NCBI GenBank assembly: GCA_031399165.1 | Contig: JANNOO010000027.1 | Span: forward strand, 62,001 to 126,000 | DNA length: 64,000 nt | Reading direction: 5' to 3' | Origin: JAKFWI01 sp031399165 | Lineage (GTDB): Bacteria; Pseudomonadota; Alphaproteobacteria; Caulobacterales; Aquidulcibacteraceae | Shown: positions 51,737 through 60,009 of the stretch, piece after piece | Layout of the letters: the number at the start of each line of letters is the position of its first letter | Numbering within the stretch: position 1 is the stretch's first letter | The notes under the pieces: generated by a model | Seen by the model: the letters and a program-made list of their open reading frames with translations, nothing else | What the model was told of the DNA's origin: nothing | Databases searched by the model: none | Made by a program: the position numbers and the translations under genes

Positions 51737-52678
51737 ATGGCGCCCACGCTCCAGCCCACGCCCGAAACCGTTTCCCGCGCCGCGCACATTCTGCGTGACG
51801 GCGGTCTCGTCGTCATGCCAACGGAGACGGTCTACGGCCTCGCCGCGGACGCGACGAACGCGGCGGCGGTCGCGCGCGTGTTCGCGGCCAAGGGCCGGCC
51901 GCATTTCAATCCGCTGATCGCGCATGTGCTCGACGCCGGCCAAGCCGATCGACACGCCTGTCTGAACCACGACGCCCGTAAGCTGATGGCGCAATTCTGG
52001 CCCGGCCCGCTGACCATCGTGGCGCCCTTCCGCGAAAGCTCGCCGATCAGCGATCTGGCGCGGGCGGGGCTCGATACGATCGCGCTGCGCGCGCCCTCCC
52101 ATCCCGTCGCGCGCGCCCTGATCGAGGCGGCGGACGCGCCGCTGGCGGCGCCGAGCGCCAACATCTCCGGCCATGTCAGCCCGACGCGCGCCGAACACGC
52201 GGCCGAACTCCAAGGCAAGGTTGACCTGATCCTGGACGGCGGCCCCTGCACGGTCGGCCTGGAATCCACCATCGTCGCCTTCCCGGCCGGCGGCGAGGCG
52301 CGCCTGCTGCGCCTGGGCGCGATCAGCGCGGAAGAAATCGAAGCGCTGATCGGCCCGATCGCGCGCGCGCGCCATGGCGACGCGGTGGAAGCGCCCGGCA
52401 TGCTCGCCCGCCATTACGCCCCCCGCGCGCGCCTGCGCCTCAACGCCGAAGCGGCTGGCGCTGACGAAGTGCTCCTGTCGTTCGGTCCCGGGCTCCAGAC
52501 GCTGTCGGCCGCACGCGATCTCACCGAAGCGGCGGCCAATCTCTATGCGCAATTGAGGGCCCTGGATGACGCGGGCGCGATGACCATTGCAGTGGCGCCA
52601 ATCCCCGAAAGCGGCCCCAACGCCGGCCTCGGCGCGGCCATTAACGATAGATTACGCCGCGCCGCGGAAGGGCGATGA
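51737..52678 (+). CDS. L-threonylcarbamoyladenylate synthase (Sua5/TsaC type)
   Basis: A Sua5-type enzyme making threonylcarbamoyl-AMP for the t6A37 modification of ANN-reading tRNAs. The YrdC domain carries MPTETVYGLAADATNAAAVARVFAAKGRP, RAPSHPVARALI, APSANISGHVSPTRAEH and GLESTIVAFPAGG; the C-terminal ~110 residues are the Sua5-specific domain (LARHYAPRARLRL). ATG 51737 (MAPTLQPTPETVSRA) is the start; the frame continues upstream with non-family sequence. 313 aa. Confidence 0.92.
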   Translation: MAPTLQPTPETVSRAAHILRDGGLVVMPTETVYGLAADATNAAAVARVFAAKGRPHFNPLIAHVLDAGQADRHACLNHDARKLMAQFWPGPLTIVAPFRESSPISDLARAGLDTIALRAPSHPVARALIEAADAPLAAPSANISGHVSPTRAEHAAELQGKVDLILDGGPCTVGLESTIVAFPAGGEARLLRLGAISAEEIEALIGPIARARHGDAVEAPGMLARHYAPRARLRLNAEAAGADEVLLSFGPGLQTLSAARDLTEAAANLYAQLRALDDAGAMTIAVAPIPESGPNAGLGAAINDRLRRAAEGR

Positions 52679-52714
52679 CTTGCGCCGCGGGCGCTCTGGC
52701 TCCACGTAACCGCC

Positions 52715-53335
52715 ATGGCCGCCGCCCGCAAAGCCGCCCGGAGAACTGAAGAGCCCGCGCCCCGCGCGTGGCAGCGCATGCTGTCCGGCCGCCGGCTCGA
52801 CCTGCTCGATCCCTCGCCCCTGGACGTCGAGATCGAGGACATCGCCCACGGTCTGGCGCGGGTGGCGCGCTGGAACGGGCAGACCAGCGGCGCGCACGCC
52901 TTTTCCGTGGCCGAACACTCGGTTGTGGTTGAAAAGCTCTGCGCCCAGCTGGAACCGGGGCTGGAGCGCCGGTGGCGCCTCGCCGCATTGCTGCATGACG
53001 CGCCCGAATACGTGATCGGGGACATGATCAGCCCGTTCAAGGCCGCGCTCGGCCTCGATTACAAAGCCTTCGAAGCCAGGCTGGCGGCGGCGATCCACAT
53101 GCGCTTCGGCCTGCCGCCGGTCATTCCGGAGCCAATAAAAACGCTGATGAAGCGCGCGGACCTCATTTGCGCTTATTTTGAAGCCACACAGCTTGCTGGC
53201 TTTACAACGCGCGAAGCACAGCGCTTCTTCGGCGCGCCGCCGCGCGGGGTTAAGCTGGCGCTCGCGCCGCACACCACGGCGGGGGCGCAGGCCGCGTTTC
53301 TGCAGCGCTTCGCCGCGCTGGCGGACAAAAGTTGA
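52715..53335 (+). CDS. HD-domain phosphohydrolase (YfbR-like)
   Basis: A 206-aa HD-domain phosphohydrolase, resembling YfbR-type 5'-deoxynucleotidases. Metal-binding residues are visible as SVAEHSVVV, LLHDAPEYVIGDMISPFK, and a downstream Asp in MKRADLICAYFEA. LDLLDPSPLDVEIEDIAHGLARVARWNGQT is typical of this group. Substrate not determined. It sits in a same-strand series (sua5-HD-phosphatase-nadQ) without overlap. Confidence 0.85.
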   Translation: MAAARKAARRTEEPAPRAWQRMLSGRRLDLLDPSPLDVEIEDIAHGLARVARWNGQTSGAHAFSVAEHSVVVEKLCAQLEPGLERRWRLAALLHDAPEYVIGDMISPFKAALGLDYKAFEARLAAAIHMRFGLPPVIPEPIKTLMKRADLICAYFEATQLAGFTTREAQRFFGAPPRGVKLALAPHTTAGAQAAFLQRFAALADKS

Positions 53336-53362
53336 GTTATTGGGGCTGACGGACTTACCGCA

Positions 53363-53911
53363 TTGACCATCCTCGTTTCTCCCCTCTCGCGCGTTCCCCA
53401 GATGATCGCCGAGCGCAAACCGGCGCGCGTGATCAGCCTGCTCGATCCGCAAACCCCGTTCCCGGACACCGGGCCGGACTATGTCGATAAGCACCTGCGC
53501 GTGGAGATGCACGACGTTGTCGAAGCCCAGGAGGGCTGGATCTGTCCGGCCGAAGGCCACATCGACGCGCTGCTGAAATTCATCGCCGAGTGGGATGAAA
53601 AAGGCCCGATCCTGATTCACTGCTTCGCCGGCATTTCGCGCTCTACCGCCACGGCGTTCATCACCGCCTGCCTGCACAATCCGGACGTGAACGAGATCGA
53701 AATCGCGCGCGATCTGCGCTCGGCTTCGCCCACCGCCACGCCCAACCGCCGCATCGTGCAGCTGGCCGACCTGGCGATGGGCCGCAAAGGCCGCATGCTC
53801 TACGCGATTGAATCGATCGGCCGCGGCTCAAGCTGGATGGAAACCGGCGAAGCAGAACCGTTCGCCATGCGCTCCTTCTTCGGCGGCCCGGCGCAAACTG
53901 CGCGCAAATGA
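53363..53911 (+). CDS. Tyrosine-specific protein phosphatase-like protein
   Basis: A 182-aa protein with the CX5R phosphatase loop HCFAGISRST (C87, R93) and an upstream general acid candidate (D51 in EMHDVVEAQEG). This is the dual-specificity/tyrosine phosphatase class, but substrate and role are unknown. The start is a TTG at 53363, with a weak Shine-Dalgarno, because no ATG or GTG precedes the conserved beta strand. The C-terminus (PNRRIVQLADLAMGRKGRM) resembles that of the same group in Caulobacterales-type genomes. Confidence 0.82.
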   Translation: MTILVSPLSRVPQMIAERKPARVISLLDPQTPFPDTGPDYVDKHLRVEMHDVVEAQEGWICPAEGHIDALLKFIAEWDEKGPILIHCFAGISRSTATAFITACLHNPDVNEIEIARDLRSASPTATPNRRIVQLADLAMGRKGRMLYAIESIGRGSSWMETGEAEPFAMRSFFGGPAQTARK

Positions 53912-53921
53912 GCGCGCCCCA

Positions 53922-54908
53922 ATGAGCGCGCGCGTGGTGATCGGCCTGTCGGCGGTGGTCGTCGCCGTCACCGAGGACGCGCCACACGTTCTGGTGCGCC
54001 AGGACCAAGCCGGCCTCGCGGGCCTGCCGTTCGGCCCGTTCGATCCGGACGGTGACCGCACGCTCGAACTGTCCCTGCGCCAATGGGTGAGCGAGCAGAC
54101 CGGCTTTACGATCGGCTATGTCGAGCAGCTCTACACGTTCGGCGATCGCGGCCGTGAATCGCCGCTGCCGGACCGCTCGGCCGGCGCCGCGCGCATCATC
54201 TCCGTCGGCTACCTGGCGCTGACGCCGAACCGCGCCGCGCTGGGCGCGGGCGATTGGCGCGACTGGTATCGCTTCTTTCCCTGGGAAGACTGGCGCCGCG
54301 GCCGCCCGGCGCTGATCGACGACACCATCGCCCCGCTCCTGAAAAAATGGAGCCAGTCGGCCACCGGGCCCACGCGCAACCAGCGCGACGAACGCGCGGC
54401 GCTGGCCTTTGCCCTCTCCGGCGCCAGCTGGAACGAGGAACGCGCGCTCGACCGCTACGAACTGCTCTACGAGGCCAGCCTCGCGCCCGAAGCCGCACGC
54501 GACCGCGCCCGGCTCGATGGCCAGCCGGGCGACACGATTAGCCCGCGCACGCTCGCCCCCGGCCAGAACGCAATTTTGGGCGAACCGATGCAATCAGACC
54601 ACCGCCGCATCCTCGCCACCGCGCTCGGGCGCCTGCGCGCAAAAATCAAATACCGCCCGGTCGTATTCGAACTGATGCCGGAAACTTTTACGTTGCTGCA
54701 ATTGCAGCGCGTCGTCGAAGCGATCAGCGGCCTCGAACTACACAAACAGAATTTCCGGCGGCTGGTGGAGCACGGTGAACTGGTCGAAGGCGCCGGGAAA
54801 TTTGAACCGCAGACGGGCGGACGCCCCGCGCAGCTGTTCCGCTATCGGCGGGAGGGCCTACGCGGGAAGCCGGTGGGCGGGGTTAATGTGCCCGCGCCGC
54901 GGGGGTGA
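53922..54908 (+). CDS. nadQ: NUDIX-HTH regulator of NAD biosynthesis (NadQ-like)
   Basis: A 328-aa protein combining an N-terminal NUDIX-like domain (VVVAVTEDAPHVLVRQDQ; LRQWVSEQTGFTIGYVEQLYTFGDRG) with a C-terminal winged helix (FELMPETFTLLQLQRVVEAISGLELHKQNFRRLVEHGELVEGAG, GRPAQLFRYR). The catalytic NUDIX box GX5EX7REUXEEXGU is degenerate, as expected of a ligand sensor. This architecture is that of the alphaproteobacterial regulator NadQ (COG4111), which represses nadABC in relatives; the nadABC operon with two fitting palindromes lies 5 kb downstream. The start is ATG 53922. Confidence 0.82.
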   Translation: MSARVVIGLSAVVVAVTEDAPHVLVRQDQAGLAGLPFGPFDPDGDRTLELSLRQWVSEQTGFTIGYVEQLYTFGDRGRESPLPDRSAGAARIISVGYLALTPNRAALGAGDWRDWYRFFPWEDWRRGRPALIDDTIAPLLKKWSQSATGPTRNQRDERAALAFALSGASWNEERALDRYELLYEASLAPEAARDRARLDGQPGDTISPRTLAPGQNAILGEPMQSDHRRILATALGRLRAKIKYRPVVFELMPETFTLLQLQRVVEAISGLELHKQNFRRLVEHGELVEGAGKFEPQTGGRPAQLFRYRREGLRGKPVGGVNVPAPRG

Positions 54909-54996
54909 ACAGCTGGTCGCCGGAATGGAGTCGTATTGTTAAATCGATTCAACCGACCATTGCCCAATCTCGCGAATAAGTTCATGGTTTGTTCTC

Positions 54997-55755
54997 ATGG
55001 CTCAGCCTTCAAGCATTGAATGGACAGACGTTACTTGGAATCCCACAAGTGGGTGCACAAAGATCAGCGCTGGCTGCGACAACTGCTATGCGGCGCGCTT
55101 CGCCGAACGTTGGAGAGGGCTTCCCAACCATCCCTATGAGTTTGGCTTTGACTTACGACTCCAGTCGCACCGCCTAGAGCAGCCGCTTCGGCTAAAGCGA
55201 CCCAGCTTTATCTTCGTAAACTCAATGAGCGACTTGTTTCATAAGGAGATACCACGAGACTTCATCGACCGCGTGTTCGATATTATGGAGCGGGCGAACT
55301 GGCATGTGTTTCAAGTGCTCACAAAAAGAAGCACGCTTCTAAGCCGCTACATCAAGTCCCGGTACAAAAGTCGAAGTGTGCCACAACATATTTGGCTCGG
55401 CGTTTCTGTCGAAAACGACGCACAGCTTTCGCGTGTTCGGCATCTGCAAAGCGCGCCAGTAAATGTGAGATTTCTTTCGATCGAGCCGTTGCTTGGGCCC
55501 ATCGCGAAACTGGATCTTACAGACATCGGTTGGGTAATCGTTGGTGGCGAAAGCGGTCCGGGTTACCGGCCCGTCGAAGCAGATTGGATTCGTTCTTTGC
55601 GTGATCAATGTGTGAGCGCCGAAGTACCCTTTTTTTTCAAGCAATGGGGCGGCCTCAGACCAAAATCAAACGGCAGGTTGCTCGACGGTCGCGAATGGAA
55701 TGGCAAACCAACTATAGTCCCCGGCCTCAACCCCTATGCCATTGCAGCTGAATAG
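54997..55755 (+). CDS. DUF5131 / phage Gp37-Gp68 family protein
   Basis: A 252-aa DUF5131 (Gp37/Gp68) protein. The three-cysteine motif CX6CX2C is at residues 20, 27 and 30 (TSGCTKISAGCDNCYAARF), similar to a radical-SAM or iron-sulfur site; IFVNSMSDLFH, VLTKRS, HIWLGVSVEN and SIEPLLGPI with VIVGGESGPGYRPVE and FFFKQWGG are further family marks. Its usual partner, TcmP, is encoded right behind. Base composition is clearly lower in G+C than that of the neighbours. The true function is not known; ATG 54997 has weak upstream sequence. Confidence 0.9.
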   Translation: MAQPSSIEWTDVTWNPTSGCTKISAGCDNCYAARFAERWRGLPNHPYEFGFDLRLQSHRLEQPLRLKRPSFIFVNSMSDLFHKEIPRDFIDRVFDIMERANWHVFQVLTKRSTLLSRYIKSRYKSRSVPQHIWLGVSVENDAQLSRVRHLQSAPVNVRFLSIEPLLGPIAKLDLTDIGWVIVGGESGPGYRPVEADWIRSLRDQCVSAEVPFFFKQWGGLRPKSNGRLLDGREWNGKPTIVPGLNPYAIAAE

Positions 55756-56646
55756 GTGACGGACGCCGAAGAGCCTGTCGGCCCTTGGGCTCGCGAGAAG
55801 TTAGGTGCGCTGCAGCACTATTTGACGTTTTTCAACCGCGTCCTAAAAAACCAAACGTGGTGCCGACAGCGGATATACGTGGACGCTTTTGCAGGACCAG
55901 GAATATCTCCGATCCGCTCGAACAACAAAGCGAACCTCGATCAACTATTTCTAGAACTAGCAGAGCCGGACGAAGAAGTCGTAGAGTACGTTCAAGGATC
56001 ACCTCGGATCGCTCTGACGATACCCGACCCCTTCACCCGCTACATCTTCATTGAACTCAACCCGTCGAGGGTCGATGCGCTAGGGAAATTGCGGCAAGTG
56101 TACGGGGCTGAGCGCAACATTGAAATCGTCTGCAGCGATGCAAATTCTGCGCTGCTGGACCTAATTCAAAAGGGAATCTTCGCGCAGAACACTAGAGCAG
56201 TCGTCTTCCTTGATCCATTCGGGATGCATATCCCATGGTCCACAGTTGAAGCACTTGCGAAGACCAAATCAGTCGAGGTCCTCATCAATTTCCCAATGGG
56301 AATGGCGATCCGGCGACTGCTTACTCGGTCCGGGCAAATGATGCCAGGGTGGGAACGGGCGTTGGACGAATATTTCGGCTCGCCAGCATGGCAGCAGGAA
56401 GTTTACGAGGATTCGGATAGTCTGTTTGGTGCAGAGAAAACCAAACGCCACGACGCGGAGCGGCGACTGCTCGAATGGTACCGTCTCCGGCTAAAGAACG
56501 CGTTTGGAAACGTCTCGACACCCCGACTAATAAAAAACACTCGCGGCGGGCACCTGTACTATTTGATCTGGGCCGGACCTCATCCGAAGGGGTTGGAAGG
56601 CGCGAACCACATTCTCAAAATGGGCGAGGTCGAAGCAAAGTCTTAG
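55756..56646 (+). CDS. tcmP: Three-Cys-motif partner protein TcmP
   Basis: A 296-aa TcmP protein. It has a Rossmann-methyltransferase-like pattern: YVDAFAGPGIS (residues 41-51) where SAM-type glycine motifs occur, an acidic strand end IELNPSR, and VVFLDPFGMHIPW like a catalytic DPFG/NPPY motif, then IDFPMGMAIRRLL and YLIWAGPHPKGLEGANHILKMGE. It begins with GTG directly after the DUF5131 stop. The pair is shared with phages and mobile elements; role unknown, possibly nucleic acid modification. Lower G+C than the flanking genes. Confidence 0.9.
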   Translation: MTDAEEPVGPWAREKLGALQHYLTFFNRVLKNQTWCRQRIYVDAFAGPGISPIRSNNKANLDQLFLELAEPDEEVVEYVQGSPRIALTIPDPFTRYIFIELNPSRVDALGKLRQVYGAERNIEIVCSDANSALLDLIQKGIFAQNTRAVVFLDPFGMHIPWSTVEALAKTKSVEVLINFPMGMAIRRLLTRSGQMMPGWERALDEYFGSPAWQQEVYEDSDSLFGAEKTKRHDAERRLLEWYRLRLKNAFGNVSTPRLIKNTRGGHLYYLIWAGPHPKGLEGANHILKMGEVEAKS

Positions 56647-56668
56647 GGGATAAATAAAACTTATCCCC
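56646..56668 (+). terminator. Hairpin directly after tcmP
   Basis: GGGGATAA pairs perfectly with TTATCCCC (8 bp) around a 7-base loop; the first G is the last base of the tcmP stop codon. A C-rich rather than T-rich run follows, so it may be a factor-dependent terminator or mRNA-end stabiliser. Confidence 0.5.
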
Positions 56669-57091
56669 CTCCCCCAATCCTCCCGTATTATCTCCCCGTC
56701 CCGCGCATCGGGAGGGTTTCGAGACGTCCGAAATTCTTGGAGCGCGCGGGGACGCGATCGGCGTGATGCGCCTGCGGTGAAATCAACCGCGGGGTCCGTG
56801 GGCTTCGGAGCCCGCGCACGACGAACCGGCAAGCAGGGTGGAGCGAAGCTAGGGCCCGTTCAGCAATGATCGGGTACGGCGCGGCGGTAAAGCCGGCTGA
56901 CCAACTCCTGTACCTGCATCCGGGGCAAACGATCGCGACGGGGCGCGCGGTAAGCGTCTACTTTAACGCCGTGAGAAGCGGCTAACCGGCGCAAACCCCG
57001 CGCCCCGCCTCCCGCTTGTCGGAGCAAGTGGAATTGATCCGCACACGGAGCGTGAGCCCGTGGGGCGTAAATGCGCGTGCAGGATACGCGC
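56669..57091. other. Gene-less stretch with structured, repeat-like sequence
   Basis: About 420 bases without a convincing gene on either strand. It contains short perfect hairpins (GGGCT-TCGG-AGCCC near 56800) and a C-rich left end. Small open frames exist on both strands but start inside neighbouring sequence or end after Arg/Pro-rich runs. The left part reads like the interspersed non-coding DNA found in alphaproteobacterial genomes; the right end of a minus-strand frame (ending VSRLYRRAVPDHC) could be a gene remnant. Confidence 0.4.
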
Positions 57092-57337
57092 GTTCCCTCC
57101 CCCTCGTGGGGAGGGTTAGGGAGGGGGGAACCCACGATCGTTCAAGCGCGCCGTCACGCCAGGTCGATCGGTCGTGGGCCCCCCCCCCCCCCCCCCCCCC
57201 CCCGGGGGGGGGTGGCCCACCATTAGTAATGGGGGGGGGTTGGGGGGGGGCCAACCCACGATCGTTCAAGCGCGCCGTCACGCCAGGTCGATCGGTCGTT
57301 CCCCCCACCCCTGCCCCTCCCCACGAGGGGGAGGGTT
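57092..57337. repeat. GC-rich inverted repeat (copy 2) with internal duplication and poly-C tract
   Basis: The outer arms (TTCCCTCCCCCTCGTGGGG... and ...CCCCACGAGGGGGAGGG) and the inner block GATCGTTCAAGCGCGCCGT match the repeat at 32671-32808. A 47-base block occurs twice, identically, at 57129-57175 and 57253-57299. Between the copies lies a run of about 25 C, 9 G and further G-runs (57179-57250), which is unlike any other part of the window. Confidence 0.85.
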
Positions 57338-57376
57338 CGCAATCATTTCGAATGGCGGCGTATTTGGGGGAAGGAT

Positions 57377-58606
57377 TCAACCGCGCTTGGCGCCGTCCAG
57401 CGTTGCGATTGGCGCGCCCCTGGGCAGCAGCGTCCAGAAGCGCGCCGGCGAATTCATCCGCTCGGCCCATTGGCCTGCCTGCGGACCCGTGCCGGCGAAG
57501 AAATCGCCGCGCTGCGGGCCGCGGCGGATGGCGCCGCCGGTGTCCTGCGCAACGACGAGGCGATCGAACGCCGCGCCATCGTATTGCGCGTCGACATAGA
57601 GCACGGCGCCATAGGGGTGAAACGCCGGATCGACCGCGATCGAACCCATCGGCGTCAGCGGCACGTTCGCGGCGCCGCGCGGGCCGGCGGCAGGATCGGT
57701 GATCTGCTCCTCGGCGAAGAAGATGTACGAAGGATCGGCGTTGAGCACGCTCCTGGCGGAATTCGGATTGGCGTCGAGATAGGCGCGCATGTTCGCCCAG
57801 CTCGCGCCCTGGATCGCGCCGCTATCGCGCAGCGCGCCGAGCGCAGAGCGCCATTTGTAGCCATTCTGGGAAGCATAAGCCGCGCGCACCTGGGCGCCAT
57901 CGATAAAGCCAAGCCGGCCGGAGCCCTGCACTTGCAGATTATAAACATCCACCGGGTGGGCGTAGCCGATGATCTGACCCTGATACGGAATGATCGCTTC
58001 GCGCTTGGGATACGGCACAACCGTATTGCCGCGCAGCTGGCCAGTGAGCGCGCGCGGGGCGCCGCGCAACGTCGAATCGTCAAGCGCGGCGGCGAAACCG
58101 GCGAGATCGACGGTGATCATGTCAGTCGGCTTCATCAGCAGCGGCTCGGAAAGCCCCGGCGCCGGCGTGCGGCTGGCGGTGATGATCGGCTCATAATACG
58201 CGGTGAGGCGCGCTTCGCCGCTGGCGTAATTGATCGAGGCGGGCGTGAAATTGCTCTCGAAGAACGCCCGCTCCCCGCCCGGCGCCACGCTTTGCGCCGC
58301 GTTGCAGGCCGGCAGCCACATGCCGATCACGCCGCCATATTTGGCGGTGGAGGACAGCGCCCGGTCCGGCGTGAGATTGGCCCATTGCGCGCACTGGCGG
58401 CGGAACGCGGTGAGCGCCGGCGCCAGATCGGCTCTGCTCCAGTTCGGCAGATCGGAAAACCGCACCTCGCGCAGCAGCGGCGCCGGCGCCTCAGGGCGCG
58501 TGGTGGAAACTTGCGGCCCTGCTGGCGGCGGCGGCGTCGTGGGCGTGCTGGCGCACGCGCTAACAAGACAAGCCAAAGACAGGGTGAGGTACTGGATGCG
58601 CGTCAT
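57377..58606 (-). CDS. mltA: Membrane-bound lytic murein transglycosylase A
   Basis: MltA is a lytic transglycosylase that cleaves glycan strands to 1,6-anhydro ends. A lipoprotein signal is present (SLACLVSAC, lipobox Cys); a Pro/Thr-rich linker precedes the MltA domain (SINYASGEARLTAYYEPIITASR, HPVDVYNLQVQGSGRLGFIDG, FFAEEQITDPAAGPRGAANVPLTPMGSIAVD) and the 3D domain (RLVVAQDTGGAIRRGPQRGDFFAGTGPQAG) with the catalytic Asp pair. ATG 58606; the preceding TTG is less likely. Confidence 0.95.
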   Translation of the reverse strand: MTRIQYLTLSLACLVSACASTPTTPPPPAGPQVSTTRPEAPAPLLREVRFSDLPNWSRADLAPALTAFRRQCAQWANLTPDRALSSTAKYGGVIGMWLPACNAAQSVAPGGERAFFESNFTPASINYASGEARLTAYYEPIITASRTPAPGLSEPLLMKPTDMITVDLAGFAAALDDSTLRGAPRALTGQLRGNTVVPYPKREAIIPYQGQIIGYAHPVDVYNLQVQGSGRLGFIDGAQVRAAYASQNGYKWRSALGALRDSGAIQGASWANMRAYLDANPNSARSVLNADPSYIFFAEEQITDPAAGPRGAANVPLTPMGSIAVDPAFHPYGAVLYVDAQYDGAAFDRLVVAQDTGGAIRRGPQRGDFFAGTGPQAGQWAERMNSPARFWTLLPRGAPIATLDGAKRG

Positions 58607-58680
58607 GGACAAACTCTGCGAAGGCTTCGACGCCGATTGTCTAGCAACCGGCGCGCGCGCGCCGAACCCTTAATCGCAGC

Positions 58681-58935
58681 TTACTCGTCGCTACCGTCCG
58701 CCGCCGCACTATCGGCGTTATCGCCATTGGCTCGTTTGGTGACTCCAAAATCGCGCGAGCGCGTCGCGCTGTCGGCCACCAGGAAACCTTCGGAGGCTAG
58801 GCCCCGCTTCAGAAGTTCACGAATCGCCGCGGCGCGGCTGGGCATGCGGCGGGCAAAGCGCCAATCGTCCAGCGCGCCTAACTCCGCCTCGGTCAGCATG
58901 ACCTGCAGGCGCTCGCCTCGAAACAATGCAGTCAT
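58681..58935 (-). CDS. Small ribbon-helix-helix-type protein
   Basis: An 84-aa protein, MTALFRGERLQVMLTEAELGALDDWRF followed by ARRMPSRAAAIRELLKRGL: a beta strand plus two helices in the order of ribbon-helix-helix DNA-binding proteins (MetJ/Arc fold), then an acidic, disordered tail. It could be a regulator or an antitoxin-like protein, but no toxin gene is adjacent. I chose ATG 58935 (GAGAGG about 8 bases upstream) over the TTG at 58950. On the minus strand GGAAC-N17-TGTT (58982-59006) loosely resembles an EcfG-type promoter, without strong support. The 286 bases to the next gene are AT-richer. Confidence 0.65.
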   Translation of the reverse strand: MTALFRGERLQVMLTEAELGALDDWRFARRMPSRAAAIRELLKRGLASEGFLVADSATRSRDFGVTKRANGDNADSAAADGSDE

Positions 58936-59221
58936 AACCTGCCTCTCCAAAGCTCCCGGTTTTGCGGAAGCATAGGAAAAACAAGGCTCCCAGAGCCGAG
59001 GTTCCCATTAAGTTGGTAAGATGAGTAAGTTGTGTATCCCGCGTCACAGACGGCAAATGTGCATTGTACAAACAACACATTTGAAGCGCTAAATACAGTG
59101 ATAATAAAAACTGCTTAACTTCAATGCAGAGGTAAATAAATACCGCGTAGCACGCAAATCATCTTTGACGCTTTTACTCGATGGTAATCTAAACAGCCTG
59201 CGGCAAAAGGAGCCGCTACCT

Positions 59222-59896
59222 ATGTCGCTTTCCGAAAACGAAACCATCCGCCGCGCCGAGCCGGACGATTTGCGCGAAGCCAATCACCGCATCGCCAATA
59301 GCCTCGCCCTGGTCAGCGCGCTGGTGCGCATGCAGGCGGGAGACATTGTTCGCAAAGGCGAGGCGCTTGAGCCGCAGGCCGCGGGCTCCATGCTACTGGA
59401 CACGGCGGGCCGGATCGAAAGCGTTTCGAAACTCCATCGCCTGCTCTCGAACGAAGCCGAGCGCGATGATCTCACAGCAGGCCCCTATCTTGAGCAAATT
59501 TGCGCGGGCATCAGCGGATCGCTCGCGACTAGCGACACCATATCGTTCACGGACCATTCCGGCGCCGCGCGCCTTGCAGCCGCACGTTTGAGCGCGCTGG
59601 GCCTGTTTCTAACAGAAGCGCTGACCAACGCGTTCAAGCATGCCCACCCCGCCGGCGCGCCGGGCAGCGTGGAGGTGGAATTCCGCCGCCGCGGCCACGA
59701 TCTGGAACTTGAAGTCCGCGACGACGGCGTAGGATTTCCCGAAGGGTTCGACCCGAACATCGCCGGCGGCCTCGGCTTCCGGATCATGCGCGCCCTGGCG
59801 GTCCAGATGAACGCCGCCCTCTCCTACCCGGAGCGGGATTTCGGCGCTTGTGTCCGGCTAGAGATCCCGGTGGCCGTAGTGCTGCGCAGTCGTTAA
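59222..59896 (+). CDS. Soluble HWE/HisKA_2-type sensor histidine kinase
   Basis: A 224-aa histidine kinase made only of dimerisation and ATPase domains, without sensor or membrane segment. The phosphoacceptor is H22 in EANHRIANSLALVSALVRMQ, the HisKA_2/HWE-type H-box. The ATPase part has the N-box EALTNAFKHAHP, G1 VRDDGVGFP and G2 GGLGFRIMRALAVQM. AGGAG is 9 bases before ATG 59222. Kinases of this group phosphorylate receiver-domain proteins in the alphaproteobacterial stress network; a single-domain regulator of matching type is encoded at 39460. Confidence 0.9.
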   Translation: MSLSENETIRRAEPDDLREANHRIANSLALVSALVRMQAGDIVRKGEALEPQAAGSMLLDTAGRIESVSKLHRLLSNEAERDDLTAGPYLEQICAGISGSLATSDTISFTDHSGAARLAAARLSALGLFLTEALTNAFKHAHPAGAPGSVEVEFRRRGHDLELEVRDDGVGFPEGFDPNIAGGLGFRIMRALAVQMNAALSYPERDFGACVRLEIPVAVVLRSR

Positions 59897-59941
59897 CCGC
59901 AAACCCGTGCTTGCGCGGGCGTAAAGCCGGCGTATAGTTAT

Positions 59942-59964
59942 CTTATGCTTACTTTGAGCATAAG
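59942..59964. promoter_or_regulatory. Distal operator of the nad operon (NadQ-type palindrome)
   Basis: CTTATGCT-N7-AGCATAAG is a perfect inverted repeat 46 bases after the kinase stop and about 64 bases (centre to centre) upstream of a second related site. It lies upstream of the predicted -35. Presumed NadQ operator, by position and by repetition of the motif. Confidence 0.6.
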
Positions 59965-59981
59965 AGTGCGTTCCGGCCGGC

Positions 59982-60009
59982 TTGTCCGGCATTTCTCCCG
60001 CCCTATATA
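59982..60009 (+). promoter_or_regulatory. Predicted promoter of nadA operon
   Basis: TTGTCC (59982-59987), 16 bases, then TATATA (60004-60009). The -10 overlaps the proximal palindrome, so repressor binding would block RNA polymerase. Prediction from sequence only. Confidence 0.5.

Noticed and set aside
56527..56832. Minus-strand frame of 101 codons over the tcmP 3' end
   Set aside because: Half of it is antisense to conserved TcmP sequence and the rest is Arg/Pro-rich with no ribosome site.
56860..57135. Minus-strand frame of 91 codons
   Set aside because: Its first residues come from the inverted repeat arm; the remainder has no recognisable domain, although the last 45 codons could be a gene remnant.
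57179..57250. Poly-C/poly-G tract as a phase-variation switch
   Set aside because: It is not inside or next to a promoter or reading frame that length change would switch, and sits between exact 47-base copies, which fits an assembly fault better.
58978..59006. GGAAC-N17-TGTT as an EcfG promoter for the ribbon-helix-helix gene
   Set aside because: The -10 half matches only three of four bases and no further stress-regulon evidence is present.
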